The notes: generated from the sequence alone by a model not told the origin. Shown: positions 1-15,000, counted from the first letter of the stretch. The stretch is DNA of 64,000 bases from Trogon surrucura (GCA_020746105.1 CM036630.1:10459840-10523839); one strand, 5' to 3'. A program made the numbers and translations.

Positions 1-2100
1 CATCACTACATGAATCCTGGGTTTGCCTGATACACACTCTGCCCATCACCAGCAAAACCCAACAGGAAGTTCCAAATACAAAGACACTCCTCGTTACAGT
101 GTTACCAGCAGCAACAGCCTTTAGAGACCCCTCAAGCAACAGGTCCAATATATTCTCACATTTTTATAACCTTCTTTATCTTGAAGGCTGGTTTGTGCAA
201 AGGCAACCATTTCTGTCCTGAAGCACGCATTTCCAGCTAAAAGGTATAATTTCACCCTGGGTTTTCAACCTGTCATCTGCACTGCTGTTGTGAAATACAT
301 GCAATAAGTGACTTCAACAGTATACAGTGTGTGCAGTTCAAATTTGAAACACAGGAATTAATGGCTCTACTGCAAAGCTGTCAGGAGTCCTCGGACTCTT
401 TGGGCTGAAAAATCACTTATTTACCTCAGCTAGAGCTGAGCTAGATTCAGAAGCCACTGTGTGTAGCTCTATGGGCTGTATTGGAGAGGAAGTCCGGCAG
501 ACGCTGACCTCCCAAGTCTGTGTAACAGCTATCACTTTACTCAGTTTCGCCTCCTGCTAGACAGAAAGTGGAACATGCCACTTGAGCAATACCCACAGGA
601 TAATCAATCACTGTGGGGGAAGATTGAAAACAATCTGGCCTCCCACAGTAGGTTCAAAACCACCAGCACCATTTATGGCACATGTTTTATGCATCTGTTA
701 TTCCATAGTGGGAAGCCATTCAACAGATGGTTTCATTTTCACTCACGTTAGGTATATAAAGTTGCGAGCTTGTTTGTAACAAGTGATAATCAAATTTGGG
801 CTATAAAAAAAAAAAGTGTGCTTATGCCACACAAATTTTCATTACAAGCTTGATGCTACTTTAATGAGATGTAGGGTTTCAAATTTGCAAGGACTCATGC
901 TGGTGGGGACACAGAAGGATCTGCCCTCCAAGTTCAGTTCAGGGCACTGCTGCTCTTCCAGCTCCTCCTGCTTTAGCTCGGATGACAGTAGAAGCAGGCT
1001 GGGATCCTCAGAGGTCTTCCTGGTCCAAAATGTCAAGGTTTTCCAGAAGCTTTCAATTTTTCACTTGGATTTAATGTCAACATATGACCAAGGCAATGGC
1101 TTAGTATTTGAAAACCACAAGCTAGGTCATAAGAAATTAAATGCACGAAGTTGAACAATTTTCTAAAATTCTGATCATAATCAATAATGAAAACTGACTA
1201 TTCTTGATATTCCTATAAGCCTCAAGTTCCTTTGGATTTCATGTCCAAATTCTTGCTTTCAATGACTGGTGCTTAAGTGAATGTTTCATGAAATTATGCC
1301 CCACTGTCAGCAGCTCCCCGCTTTCCAGCCTCCCTTTGATCACGTAGCACGACACACGAAGAAGTTTCCAATGCGCTGCTCACTGATCAGGCGTCACTTT
1401 GTGCCTTTCCATCACGTTCCCTTCTTCTCAAAGTAAGAATCCTATATGAATTCCAGGAAAAGAGTTCTAACTATGAGGAAACAAAGTTATTTTCTGATAA
1501 TGTTTTAAGCAAGTAGATGATTTGCACATAATAGACAAGATGAGAGAGCTGAGCTGAAGCACAGCTTCTAAATGCAGATGTTTCAAAAGCGAATGTAAAA
1601 TAGACTCAGAGTGGATTTGTGGTGGCTTTGGGGAAAAAGTGAAACATTTCTGATAGTGATGGTGTCAGTATTTTTCTTACATTGTTTTCTCTTTTTCTCT
1701 TCTCGTCATTAGCAAGTTTTACTCAAGGTAAAAATTATTTCCATCACTTGAGGAAACAGACAGATAAAAACGAGTGAAAAAACATAAAAGAAGAGCAGAT
1801 ATAGGCACATGGCAGTAAAAGGGACCCCCTGAGCCATCAAGTCTAGGTGCTGGTCCAGGCACAAGCACCACACAGTCATTTCCATGACCCAGTGGAGCTG
1901 CTGAGATATTCTGGGAGTCCTCATGTGCACCTGTCCCACCCACCTACACCTTGGGAGGAGATGAGCTGCCCCAGCTCCACAGTGTCCCGAGGGTGACACC
2001 TTGCCATCTCCTGCTGAAGTTCATCCATGATCTCTGTGTACCAGCTCCTTTGTGAGTTGCCCTTTTCAAGTAAACTCCTTTCCCATTCCCCTTCAAAAGT
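1..2100. other. Intergenic, nothing recognised
   Basis: AT-rich non-coding sequence downstream of DRD1. Open frames are short (the longest is 112 codons), overlap on opposite strands and match nothing I know. There is a short poly(A) run near 806-815. Confidence 0.6.
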
Positions 2101-2113
2101 ACGTAGGTTTGTT

Positions 2114-2136
2114 GGGGTTTGGGGGGTGGGGTGGGG
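2114..2136 (+). other. Predicted G-quadruplex motif
   Basis: Four G runs of 4, 6, 4 and 4 bases are separated by loops of 3, 1 and 1 bases, a textbook high-stability quadruplex pattern. It sits in the desert downstream of DRD1 with no gene nearby. Confidence 0.85.
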
Positions 2137-5100
2137 AGTGGTTGGCAACATTGCCTGAAATGTTCAGTTTGGTTGGAAAAAATGTCAGTGTTCTTCTGCA
2201 ACATTTCCTGGGCTGCTTGCCTGGAAGGATCTTCTCAATCTCACACTCTGCCCGCAGGGAAGAAAGGGAGCTGACAAGTCCCGGGGAGGGAGAGGAGCTG
2301 GCAGTGGGAGCAGGGCGGGGGGAGGAACGCTGTGCAAGGGAGGAGGAGGAGGGTCTGCCGGCAGCCCCCAGCAGTCTGCCTGGTAGACTCCTGCCAACCT
2401 CACCAGGAGCAAAGGCCTTCATGAAAATCTTCAAAGCTCTCAGCTGGTATGTCAAAGGAAAAGAAATAGAAGAAACCTGGTTTGGTTCCTTCAAAACAGT
2501 CAGAGACTCACTCAGTACTGCTGGTGCAGAAGTAGACACTATCTTTGTCTGGAGCCTTTTTCCATGAGACTGCCTTCCCCCATCTCCAACCAAAACCCAC
2601 TGCACCAATGCCCTCTCTGCTCTCTCACAGCTCTCAACTTCCTCATTTGCCCCTTTGTATTCCAATCTCATATTAAAACATCTCTCTTGCCTGCTGGCCA
2701 AGCACTGGTTATTTTTATTTCTTCCAAAAGTGCAAAGCACAGAAAATCACAGTCCAAAACATCATTTCTCCTGCCTTGTTAGCTTCTCTAAGCACATTTC
2801 TAGCAGCTCCAGGGAAACAGCCTGCAGACCCCACAGTCTGGCCAGTCCTGTTACCTGGGTGTATCCTCCTGATTTATTGCTCACAGACGCACCGTAAGCG
2901 CCTTCTGCCAGCTCAGGCAATGCTTCCATATCACTGGCAGCACAGTTCTGTGCTGCTGGATCACCCAGCCATGTAACACGCTGCGGTTGAGGTAGGGACA
3001 TACAAATGCTTTGGACGAGGTGTTAAGTTTCCCAAAGCACGGAAAATCACATTCTCCCAGTTTTGTAGCTGTGTGCCTTCTCTGCATCCCTCTTTCCTTT
3101 CTCCTTCATGGGGCCATATTTTAAAAAGAGCATTTTTGCTTTGCATTTTTTTCTTGCCAAGAACATTGTCACCAAGATAAGGGATGGAGATTTCCTTCCT
3201 CCTGGCTATAAACTGACTAATATATTTCAGGACCAACACATTTCTAACCTGTGCTTTCTCATCGCTTTCTGTAGCCAACTCTTCCAGCCATATGTGCAGA
3301 GGAAAAAGTTCCACATATGAAAACAACTTATTATTCCCCATTTCTTGCCCCGGGATTTGAGTGTTTGGTTCATCACCGCACTGGCTGCAGCTAGAGTGTA
3401 GATGGCAGAATCAAAGAGGGGACAGATGCTCTGCAAGGGGCAGGCAAGCAGGACTGAGGGTGATAGCAGGAAGAAAGCCCCACACCTGGGCAAGATCTGA
3501 GAGGGTCCAGTAGCCACAACCAGGGTCAGCCACAGCTCAGCGACCCAGGCAAATGAAATAGTGACGGGGAAACTGCAAATCAAGCCATAAGATCAAAGCC
3601 CAGGTTTGGGGGCATAATATCCCAGCAACGCAGCTCAGGCAAGGGCTGAGGAGCTGAGCCAAAGTGCAGCCTGGTGGCCAATGGGCACCGAGTGCATGGG
3701 TGGGTGCCCCGGGGGAGCTGCGCAGGGCACAAGAACCTGTCAGCATCCTCATGGCCCTGGCTGCAAGGGGCTACAGAGCACATGGTGATCCCCCTGAGCT
3801 GCAACCAGCAGCACCCCGGCTGCTCTGCTGAGCCTTGCTGCAAGCCCTTACACCAGCGTGGCTCCCAGGAGCCGCCTTGCCCCAGCCAGCTGGTTCTTTC
3901 TGCAGCAGAAACATTTTGTTCTTGAAAGGTTCTTGGCTGCACTTTACCTTAAAAATAAAATGTACAAAATCAATCTGTGTTGCAATATTGAAATCTGACA
4001 GCACCAATCCGTGCAGGGCAGCCTGTTTATTGATACAACCACTTACAGCAATTATCTTACCTTTCTCTAGAAGCAGTGCCATAGCCATCAGTACAAAATG
4101 AGATAAAGGAATACCGGCAAGTTTGCTCCGTAATTCATGTGGGTTGCACAGTAAGCAAGTTTCTGCAAAGAAATAGGTGCACTCAATGTCTTGCAAATAC
4201 ATCTTCTGGGGAGCTTCAGGCAGTGAGTATGACATCCCCTCTGTCAGCTAATGTCAGGCAGGGGATGTGGAGCAAGGAAATCATCAGCAGATGTTCATGA
4301 CACAGTGGTGTAAATCAGAGGTGAATCAATCTTGCGATATAAATTCACAGGATGACCAGGCATGGCAGGCTAATAACAGGAAAGTGACCATTCACAAAAA
4401 TCCAGGCAGTTCTGTGTGGACAAGATGTTTTGAGTGTGTGGGCCAGTGCCTGGGGATTAGGCACACCGGAGCCGTTGGTAATAATGGCAATATCATGGCT
4501 CCATCACAAGTGTGCTGTTGGGGAACACATCCAAACTTTCATCAGACACAGAATGCTCCTGGGATGGCCTTTCTGTACGTGATGACTCCTCTGTTACTGA
4601 ATTGTTATTTCCCTGCAAACTGTCCATCCCAACAAGTCTGTTAATATATTAATCCCTGCCTTCATTTGTGTGTTGACTTACTTGGGAGAACTTTCTGAGA
4701 AATGACATCCAGAAAGACTTCACAGGAAGAGCTAGAGAACTTCAGGCAAAAGAGTACATGTTGTTTTGTTTAGTGGAAAAAATAAACTATGCATCAAAGC
4801 AACTTCATGAAACTTGTTAAGCTGCAGCTTAGCTCTAATTCATATGGGTAAGATCGCAGGACTCATTTCTACCCTGTCATTTCAGTTACATCATTGCCAT
4901 CATTGGCATCACTCATAATTGGCAGCTTTGAATATTTGATTACAACCTCACACATACATGCATGCCTACCAACAGGCTCTGATTTGTTTGTATCATCACA
5001 GCTTTAGCAAGATCCTGCTGGATCTGTCATGGTTCCCAGGCCGCTAAAGAAAATTCACGTAGCTGCAGTTTAGGAAGGGTAAAATGCCTACTGTAGCTCA

Positions 5101-5349
5101 CTGCTTAAATCAGTGGCAATCACGTACTTTATCTTAGTGGCAGGCTGTGTCAGGTTTCTTTATATGAGCAAAACAGAAAAGCAAAAATCTGGGTCTCATT
5201 GCTAAGTAAAGTTCCAACAGTTAGCATGCAGGATTTCTCTCATTCTTTCGAGTTTCTGTATGAGCAGTTAACTGCCTTCTACCTCAAATTCTCCTTCAAA
5301 GGTGGTAGATACAGAATATTTTCTCTCTTCTGCCCCAAGCCGGTTTCAC

Positions 5350-5375
5350 CGACTGATGTACGACTGATGTAGGAC
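5350..5375 (+). repeat. 11-bp direct repeat, about 2.4 copies
   Basis: GACTGATGTAC is followed directly by GACTGATGTAG and GACTG. It is a short tandem duplication in non-coding DNA. Confidence 0.75.
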
Positions 5376-8300
5376 TGTTATTTCAACCCACAAGGGGCTG
5401 CAGGGAGATGGTGGATAAGAAGATATGTTCTTAGATGGTTTCTTAGAAAACTGTGCTGAAAAGAATGATAAAAAGGTATGTTACAATGAAATTTGTCCTC
5501 AAAATGTTCTGAGTTTTGAGAAAAAAATATTTTGCATATTCGGGTTTTCAGTTAAAGTGGTCAAAATTGCACTTGATGTATTCAGAAATCACTGCAACTG
5601 GATTTTTTTGAGAACTTGATTAACCCTGATAGGTCTGTATCTTCTCTAGATTTTAACAATTTGTCACTGAAAGCCCTGTTCTTCATCTGAGCTGAGTCCT
5701 CTTCGATAAATACTTTGATCACCTTGGAATATAACCCGAGAAGCGGTGGGGAGGCGGCTGGATGCTGTCCCGTGTCTGCATTGAACCAAGCAAATGCACA
5801 GTCCCAGTCACTCCATGGGGCTGCTGACACAATTAAAGCAAAGTCTGGGCATTAATTTAGTGGGAGATGCCTGCACATGCGAGAGGTCAGAGGTGCGTGC
5901 ACAGCGAGCAGAGCTGCTGCAGAGCTCCCGGAGACAGAGTGATCCTCCACAATAGCTTCCTCTGACAAGGGGAATTTCCAGGGCCAGTGTCATGACAAGC
6001 TGCCCCTGTTAGCACGCCAAGCAAAAGGCAGAGCTCCCTTGCGGTCAGGGAAAATACAGATGTTTAAATTCTCCCTTACAGGGAAGGCAGCTGGGAGGGA
6101 TGCTGTGTGCACGCACAGCTGAGGAAGGGGAGCTGATGAAGAACAGAGCTTTGGGGAGGGAAAAGCAAAGGTGAGCTTTGCAAGCTCTGCAGACTCTCCT
6201 TCATCTGGCTGATAAACCTTAATACAGTTGGGCAATAGAAGGCACATTGCTGAATGGGGGAAATGCTGTTACTCAGGCAGGCACAGGGGAAAAGTTCTTA
6301 CTAAAAAACCTTCACATCACTTCTAAAATAGCCCATATTTATAGGCGGTGTATTAATAACTTTGATATTATCTAAAGTAATAAACCCCACTTTACTCTTA
6401 CGCGACTCTGAAGCTGCAAAATTCTCATTTTTTTACATTTCAGTTTTGGTTCTTTCCCTTTATTTTTAATTATATATTGAACTTAATGAGGTTTTTACTT
6501 TTGCTTTGAATTTGCACTCTGGGCAAATACGCACACTGATACATAAATAGGTTGAAAAATGTCCTGGGAAAACATTGCTTAGAAAATACCACCTTCTGTC
6601 GGGAAATCTCACAAAGCCAGCCCCACTCTGTATTTTCAGGCATATTAGAAATGCTCAGACTTCAGGTATTTCACATTTTGCTGCACGCTTTCTTTACAAT
6701 TTCCAAGACATACTTAGAAAACAATCCTGAGCCTTTCGAATGAGTTAACACTCTTTCTTCTTTTTCTGAAAGAGCTTCATTTTATAAGACAAAAGGTTTT
6801 ATAATTCTCTCTTCTATTTCAAGAGAATATTCACGCCAAATAAGAATTCGTGCTTTTATAACCAAATCGTTTATCTTTACATTTTCTGTGGGAGGAGAAC
6901 TTCTTCATGTAGCTTCAGAGCCTGGAATCTCATAAAAATTTCCAAAGAAATAGGGGTATCATACATAGGAAATTATGTTTTATATGTTTGTTTTGCGTCT
7001 ATAAGAGGAAAAGCATTGATTGGTGAGACCACCTTTAGCCCATCCAGCTGTGTTTAAGGCACCCTTTTTAGAGAAGACCTTGTCAGAAGGAAGAAGCAGA
7101 TGTGGAAGGAGCAGAAAATGCCTCAACTCCTACAGCATCAGGGGTTTGGGGTCAGAGCCCAAAAGAAGCATCTATCGCCATCAGCAACCTAGATTTGAGT
7201 GCAACATCTGCATCCCAGCCCAGGGATCACCTAATTCAGAGCCGCCTCTATCCAGCCCCAACTCAGCAGCATAGCTTTGCCTGGCTGCTTTTAATGTTTG
7301 AAAAAAAATAGCAGGAGTTATGTAACACAGCATACTCTCTTTGAACCACTTAGAAAGAGAGGGGGGGAAAAAAAAAAAAGGAAAACTTTAAAAGGACTTT
7401 GATGCTGGGGAGAATTTTGAAAGAAGGTTAGGCTTAAATCGTCTGCTTCATGTTAACAAGTATTCTCCGTGGTTCAGCATTAGCGATGCTGTGATTCAGC
7501 TTCAACCTCATGCCTCTGGAGAAGGAGAAGAGCAAGTTGCGAGTTGGTGCCTTCAGAGGTGAAGCTGGACCTCCCCACGCTGAGGATTGGCAAGCACAAA
7601 ACTTGCCAGGGCTTCCTTGGGCCACCGGCACTGAGCCCCAGAAGCAAATGTGAGACTGGGACAGAGGTTTCAATTTCACTTGAAGTCCTTGCAGAGCTCT
7701 CTCCACTCAGGCTCTAAAGTCACTGCCAAGACATGCAGAGGGAAGCAAGCACGGATCAAATAGTAAGACAATACGAGAATGCTCTTTTTTTTTAAATAAC
7801 AAAGATACGGTAAATGGCTATAGTAGGGCCAGGGCAACAAAAGCTACATCTGGATGAGGATTTTATCTCAGGCCTCCTAATGAGAGCATGGTAGGGCCGG
7901 AGCAGTCAGAAAGCTGCCCTCAGGCACGGCTCTGTAACCCCGAGCTGAGGTCTCCTGCAGCTGCGCACGGCTGGCCAGTTCGCACGCTGGCTGCTCTTCT
8001 CCCGCTGCAATTTTTCCAGTTCCTCTCTGGAGCGAGCATCATCAAGTATCTGTTTGCCTGACTCATTCCTGCCTGGAGAGGACGACTGAAAAACCGAGCT
8101 CGCTTTCTACCTCTCGGGCTTGTGACTGAGTTCCTGTGACTCACACATCACAGTCTCCTTTGGGTTCAGGCCATTTTCTAATTTCTCTCCACAATGCTGT
8201 AAAGATACACTATCCGTGACCCTTTTTTCAAAACTTTTTTGACTTAATCCACTTTTCTCTTGCTGCTGAATGCCTTCACTAGATGTTATTTCCTGCATCT

Positions 8301-10780
8301 TAAGCATACAGCCTGAGCCCCATCACATGCCTACGGATGGGAAAGGATACCTCTCATATATTATTCACCCTTTCCTCTCTTTTACTCTGCTTTCCAGGAC
8401 AAAGTGGAATTCACTACAAACATTAAATTGTTCCAGAGACAAATTGTTGCTTTCATTGAGTATATTTTCCAGCAGACATCCTATTTAGCTTTTAAAGTTC
8501 CTGGTCCTGCCTGAAGGTGTGCGTCCATCAGATCTGCTGCCTCACCAGCTGAGAAAAAGGCTTCAGAAGAGAGTATTTTAGAAAAAAATTAAGCCTGTGG
8601 CCCTGCATGAGCTCCTTGTCTCCTCACAGGCTGTGTGAAATGCATCACAGAACAGAGCTCCTGGACTATCCTATGATGAAATATTTCATTCTGAGGTTAT
8701 TTGAGCATTCAGCCAATGCTTTACTCAATCCCCAGGACAGATTACAGTGAAGGGCAGAAGCACATTATAGAAAATATGATGCTAAATTTGAGATTTGTTT
8801 TATTGCTTTTGCTCAATCACAAGCTGCTCGCCTTTTTCTTTAAATGTTTACCATAGTCTGCATATGCTAAGGTTTATATTTCAAATCTGAAAACAGCCAT
8901 TTCTTGAAGAAACAAACAACAAGAAATTGATTCAAATCAGATTATTTGTTTTCCTTCATTTTTTTAAAGCCCCTGAAGAGTTATCTATTGCTATCAGAAT
9001 AACAGATAATAAATATAGTAAGGTGAAAGATGATCTGAACCAAATTCAGAGGTGTCCACAACATCTTGTTAGGCAACTTGGGCATGCAAGGTTACAACAA
9101 GCAAAGTGAAAAGAGAGATTGAAATTCTGAATACAACCCTCTCCATGCAGCCTCTTTGCAGTAACTGAGAATAACCCTTCACATTCCCTTCTCCCCAAAA
9201 GCTAGTGCAGAGAGAGGTATTGCACCGTGCTGCTAACAAGCACAGACAAGCACTGAACAAACACTCCTGCACCTTGCAGGATGAAACCCTTCCTCTGACA
9301 TTCACTGTTCTCTTCCTGATGGTCTGATATCCCCCATGAGCCCCCCTGGGCCGGGGCAGAAGCAGGGGAGTAACAGGGGAGAAAAGGAGCAGCAACAGCT
9401 CCTGCACAGAGGGAGCAGAGCCCGTCTCCTGGGTCCAAGCTGGCGCCTTCTCCTCATTCACACCCACCCGCTGTAGCAACGCTGTTAAAAGGATAAAAGA
9501 CTATAAAATGGAATGATGGATAATACGATATGGAAAGGGAGATAACGCTGCTGCGTGGGTGGTCGGGCAATGGAGCAAGCTCTCAGCAGATCTTCCCTTT
9601 TTTAGGAAAATAGGTGAAGAGAGTGACAAGAGAAGTGGTAGCAAGCTAGTGGGCCTCAGCAAAAAGGTTTAATTTTGTGATTTCTCAGCACTCACACTGA
9701 TTTAAGTATCAGTCATTCCAGAGGGTTCCAACATGAGGTGCTAGTAGTAAGTGCAGCACTATTAAAGCCCATGGAGCCATGACTGTACAAAACACTGGTG
9801 AAAAACTGGCATGCAGTGTGCACTAATAACTTCTGCTTTTGGAACAAATATTTCAAGGAAGTCCTTGCTTTTCATTTCCTCCTTCACTGGAGCCTAACAT
9901 TGAACTGAAATTATTTCCTCTCATTTAGAGGGCAATATATTTGAACACAGTAAAATGCACATCAGCTTTATTATTATCTAACAGATAAAGCAGTGGTTAT
10001 CTGGCAGTAGAATGAAGAGGGATAAAACAACGACATTATCAGTGTCTGCTTCACAGACAGGGTGATACTACATAACCGCTAGTCCGTTACAGGGGATTTC
10101 TCAGATGCTAAGAAGGTTAAATGGCTGAATGATTATGCGAAAGTGATTGCTTTTCTGATCTCAGGTCCCTTGTGTGATGGCAACATTATCTTATTACTTT
10201 CAAAATCACTTGTGTGGCTTTTTTAATTATGATTTGTCTCCTCTGTAAGGCACCATACCTGCCAGCTCTACTTAAGGCATGTAAAGCTTCATGCACCAGC
10301 ATGGAGAGCACAGCAAGACAAACAACCCCAAGGCTGTTGTAGAGACCAGGGAGAGATGGAAAGTTTGGTGCTTTACCCATGTGACCCAGAAGTAGGATCT
10401 TCTGCAGCTGTCACAGCCTTGTTCACCTGCCCACAGGTCAGGGGCAGACTTACTTGACCGTTTACTCCAGCTGATGGGAAATGCTTTTCCCAATGAAGCA
10501 CAAGGCCACCCATAGGTAGATGAACACATTCCCATTGCTCCCTGCAGGAAATGGCCAGGGAATGCTTCCTCTGACTGATGGGAATATTCATGGTCCACAG
10601 CAGGGAGGTGGGCAAGCGAACAGCTCACAGCAGGAAGAAGCAGCACAGGTGCTGAAAATGTGAGTGAAGGAATGTGGCCCAGAGCAATACGAAGGCTGGT
10701 TTTGTCCTCTTCCCACTTTTCCTCTTTGCCTTTGAGACTGCAGCTTTTTCATCAGCCCAGATGGTTTATTTGTCTTTGTC

Positions 10781-10810
10781 CAAGCTTTCCACAAGCTTTC
10801 CACAAGCTTG
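10781..10810 (+). repeat. 11-bp direct repeat, about 2.7 copies
   Basis: The unit CAAGCTTTCCA is repeated head to tail. It is a small tandem duplication in non-coding DNA. Confidence 0.8.
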
Positions 10811-12000
10811 AGGGGATAATAAGTAAACCAACACCTACCATTAGCCCACACAGAGAGGAGCTGGTTGCTGCAGTTGTTCTCCCCAAGCTTCTACCCAAGG
10901 AAGCCTTCTGGAAAGAGGTGTGGGCATCACGGCTAGGAGCAGCAGCTCACCAACATTGATCTTTGCTGATGGTATGATGTTAGGGTTGGGACGTGACTCT
11001 TTTTCTTTTGGATTCACAAAACCCCTTCTACTTCTCCCCATCTTTTCGTTCAGTATGAATGGAAGCTCCAGCTGCTAATTTTCCTTTTTAGTTTTGTTGT
11101 TTAAGTCCTCTCAAGCTGTGTCAGCTTTAATAGGAAAAGCTTCTGTTGATTTTATTTCCTAGATGGCAATGCTGGAATCACCCTGGGCACACAACTGTCA
11201 GTTAAACACAAACATGGAAGCAAGCGATTAGCAATACCTTCCCTTTCTGACATGCTGGCTTATCCTTTTACTAAAGGACAAAAAATGCAAATGAATCCTC
11301 TCTCTCTTTGTTATTCTTTAATAATAAATCCTTCATATTGGAGGGGGAAACCCAGCTTGGCAGCCAGCACAGTAGGGCTGGGAGTGGAGAGTCCCGGGTT
11401 CCCAGCTCCCATCCTCAATGTTGTTCCCCACTTGCCCATAGCTTTTCTGTACCATTCACTAAGAGGTCCCTTGTCTAGCTGGACAGCATTCTCTGGGCAG
11501 GAAACCTTCTCAGACTTGTTCTTCCACCTTCTAATAACTGAAAAATACCTTAACTCATTTCTGTTAAACTACTTATGCATTAAGGTGATGTTGCTGCAAG
11601 AACAGCAGTTTTCATCTCTCAGGTTTAGCCTGAAATGTCTCAGGTCAGCAGGTACAGACCTCCCTGGGAGCATCAAAACAGGTTTTTGAAGGTACAGGAT
11701 GGACACTACTTCTCCTCTCACCAGAGGTACCACCATAGTCCAGGCAGGGAAAGTCCTCCTCTGCCTCTACAAACCTTGTCTTAAGGGATGCACAAAAGCT
11801 CGGCGGAGGTGAAACCTCTACCTTTTCCTCTTTTCTACCTCTTCCAGGTAGAAGAAGGAGCACACCTGGTGGCAATGTATTTATGAGAGGTACTCAACAC
11901 ACTCCTGAGCACACACAGAGTGAGTTGGTTCCAGAAACACCTAAACTGCTAAAGTTAAGACGTGTTTTTCCCTGATGGAATAGAAAAACCCAACAGAAGG

Positions 12001-15000
12001 CACCGCCAGCACCAACCACCTGCAGAACTGTCTGCCCTCGCTCCAAAGCAGAGCTACCTTTGAGCTTCTCCGCACAACAGCCACAAATTTCCATGTGGGA
12101 AATGCAACTTTCTTTTTCTTCTGTTCTCTTACACTGAATTGACTTCGCTGTTGTGACTGACACTTTAAAAGTTTGTGGATTTGCCTGAGGCACACATCCA
12201 GCACAGAAAAATCTCTATCCAAACGGCTGAGGCTCACTCAGCCTCAGCAAAGAGATAAGCGACTGAAAAAAGGGTCTTCTGAGGGAAACATCAGACAGTC
12301 TTAAGGTGGTCTGGAATCTCATCCGAAGCTCATTGTGCTAATCAGCAGGGGAACTGTGTGTGCAGATCTGTGTGATCTCATACATGCCAGGATAACTCTA
12401 ATGCAAATCCCAGGGAATAAATTATATTATGTGGATTTATTCAGCTGTAATAGATCAACATTTGTCCCCGACTGACTCCAGCATTTCTTCTCTGTGTGTA
12501 CAGTCTCTTCCCTGCTAATGCACCCCCATGGGAGGAAACGTTTCTTCTGTTAAGCAGGAAGCAGGAGAAGAAACCAATTGCATTTGATTTGATGAGAGAA
12601 TTTCAAGTGTGTAATTGCTCCAAGTCAGAGCCTCCTGTCTCAAATGAACACAGATATGTAGCCATGCCCCCACATGGAAAAAAGCGATAAACTCAGATTG
12701 TGAGGATCTGAAACAGAAACTCTTCAAACCACAAGAAGATTCATACCTCTGCATTTCTTCCTGAAAATGCTTTTTACATTAATCCAGAATGAGATCAGTT
12801 GTCCAATTTGTTGTAAGCATGTACCCTGCTTCCTGCATGCTTTAGGGTGCATCAGAAATTAAGCAGTTGCTCATCTGGCACCATCTCCTTCCCTAAATTT
12901 GCCGATTAGAAAGTGCTCCCAGGCAGAGCAGGGATTGCCTGAGCCTTGTTTCTAATCTTGCTCCAGATGACACAAATAGTCAAGTTAACCAAACGAACTC
13001 CATAGTGGTCCCACTCGGCAGAGCTGCGCCCTGTCCTTGCCATGAGGCAGGAGCGAGGGGACAAGCCTTAGCGTGCTGCGTCGCAGCAGTGTCACAGCTG
13101 GACCCGGCTCCCTCCTGCTGCAGGTGGCTGGGGAGAACAGCAGGCACAATGAAGTGAATGTTTTGTTGTTTATATTTTACTTAATGCACTGTTTTCCAGT
13201 AAACATGGTAACTTTATGTGACTTTACTGCAGGTGACTCATTAATTCCTCACAATGACGCCCCTTCCCAGGTGCTGACCAGGCAGGTTTTGCAGTCAGAA
13301 AATCTCTGGGATGGGAAACCCTCCTCATCTTGGTGGGTTGGTGAGACCCTGCAACCCAGATCAAGAAGCAGCAGCCTGCATCAAGCGCTGGCAACTAGGA
13401 CCTAAAATCACCAAATTTTTGCTCTCTTTTCTCATGCAAGCACCCCGATACATTTGATCCCAGCTCCCATGGAGGAAGCAAAGTGCAAAGCTCCCCGTGC
13501 TTCCTCATGAGGCTGTACAAGGGTTAGCAACAAAACCAGAAAGGTTTATTTTGTGGGGTAATCCACAGTAAAAACTTCTCTCCCATTTACGGCATAGTGG
13601 ATATTCATGCTGGAAAATCATATTTAATTCCAAATCTTTTTGCAATTATTATCTTATCTTCATAGAGATGACTGAAAAGAATCACAGATGTTCAAAAATC
13701 AAATATGTTTGTTTCCACCTCACAGCAAGTTCTGCATTAGTGGGGAGGATGTTCTGGATTTTTTGAGAGTGTTTTTCTGTGTTATATCTGTTCTGCCCAG
13801 CTCAGAATTGAAGTCTGAATATTTAATCCCAAATCTTTTCTACAATTAAGGAGCACTTCACAGCATGACTTGTATGAAAGAAAAAAAAATATGTTCCTCA
13901 ACCTTCATTGAAGGTTGGTGTCCACATCTAGATACACAATTTTTCCTTCAGTGATAAACATTGGTTTTGATTACAGAATTGTTCTTTCTCCAGTTCTATC
14001 CTCACAGGGCAGAATTACTACTTGGCAGCTGAGATCTGAGAAAGGTCAGAGGCCAGGCAGTTAAAAGTAAGATTTTTCTGTTTTAATGAAAAAATATTAT
14101 TTGTTGTATTTTTCTCTATCCTCCTTAGAAGCAAATGTTGTTTTACTGCAAGGCTCTGGCTGTAGTTATGCATCACATGGGAGTCCAATTGTAGAGAACA
14201 GCACTTATAGCATTAAAAATGCATTCTCTGTCTATCAAACCAAGAAAAGCATGCCTCTTGGCAGCATTGGTGGACTAATTTTGGCTGCAGGATGAATAAA
14301 ATCAAGGCTTCCACTGAAATCCCACTGTCAGCTCCTGCTGTATCTCCTGAGCTGCAGAGAAGGAGATAACACAGGGAGGAAATTTGGGCAGCCTTTGTGG
14401 AGCTGGGGCTGTGGGTGGCCGCTCCATCAGCCGTGCACCGTGCCGGGGCAGAATTTCCTGAGTTCTATGCCCAGTTCCAGTGAGGCTGGATTGGTAGCAT
14501 TTTCCTCCTGAAACCACTACATTTTTCTAAAGCGAGACCACCCCGGCCAGCCCAGGCTGTCCCTGCCCACCAGAGAAGTGCTCACTCACCCAGGCAGTCC
14601 CACTCATGGCAGCAGCCGCGGTCAGAGCAAGGACCGCTTGCCCATGGTGGGGAGCTGCCCCTTGAGTTCCACTGGTGGGAGACACTGCAGGACCGCAGAG
14701 CAGTTGCTTTGGTAGCACCCACGATGTCAGTCACCCCGTAACATCTGCATGGGTGGGAATGTCTACATCTACTCAAAATAGAGCATTCGGGATGAGCTGA
14801 CCCTACCCCCTGAAATTGCTGTTTGAGGGGTTGTTACAGGAAATTCTGTTTGTGGTGAGTTTTTTAAGGGAGAGGCTGATTTCAGGAAGGAACAGAGGAA
14901 GCAGAAGGGGTTTGGGATGCCAGCATGAGGCACAAGGTGATGGCTGTGACAAAGATGAAGGTGAGCATTACGACACCCTCGTAGCAAAGCTAACGGCAGC

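Larger units (their letters stand above)
2140..12000. other. Intergenic desert with scattered GC-rich blocks
   Basis: I recognise no gene. Slightly GC-rich, stop-poor blocks occur at about 2.24-2.42, 3.55-3.90, 5.88-6.20, 9.30-9.45 and 10.40-10.65 kb and give random-looking frames on both strands. None has splice-site pairs or protein similarity that I can support. Conserved enhancers of DRD1 could lie here, but nothing in a single sequence can show this. Confidence 0.55.

Noticed and set aside
2052-2740. Overlapping plus (171 codons) and minus (215 codons) frames
   Set aside because: Purine/pyrimidine-biased sequence suppresses stops on both strands. No domain or splice structure was recognised, and the G-quadruplex tract is translated within them.
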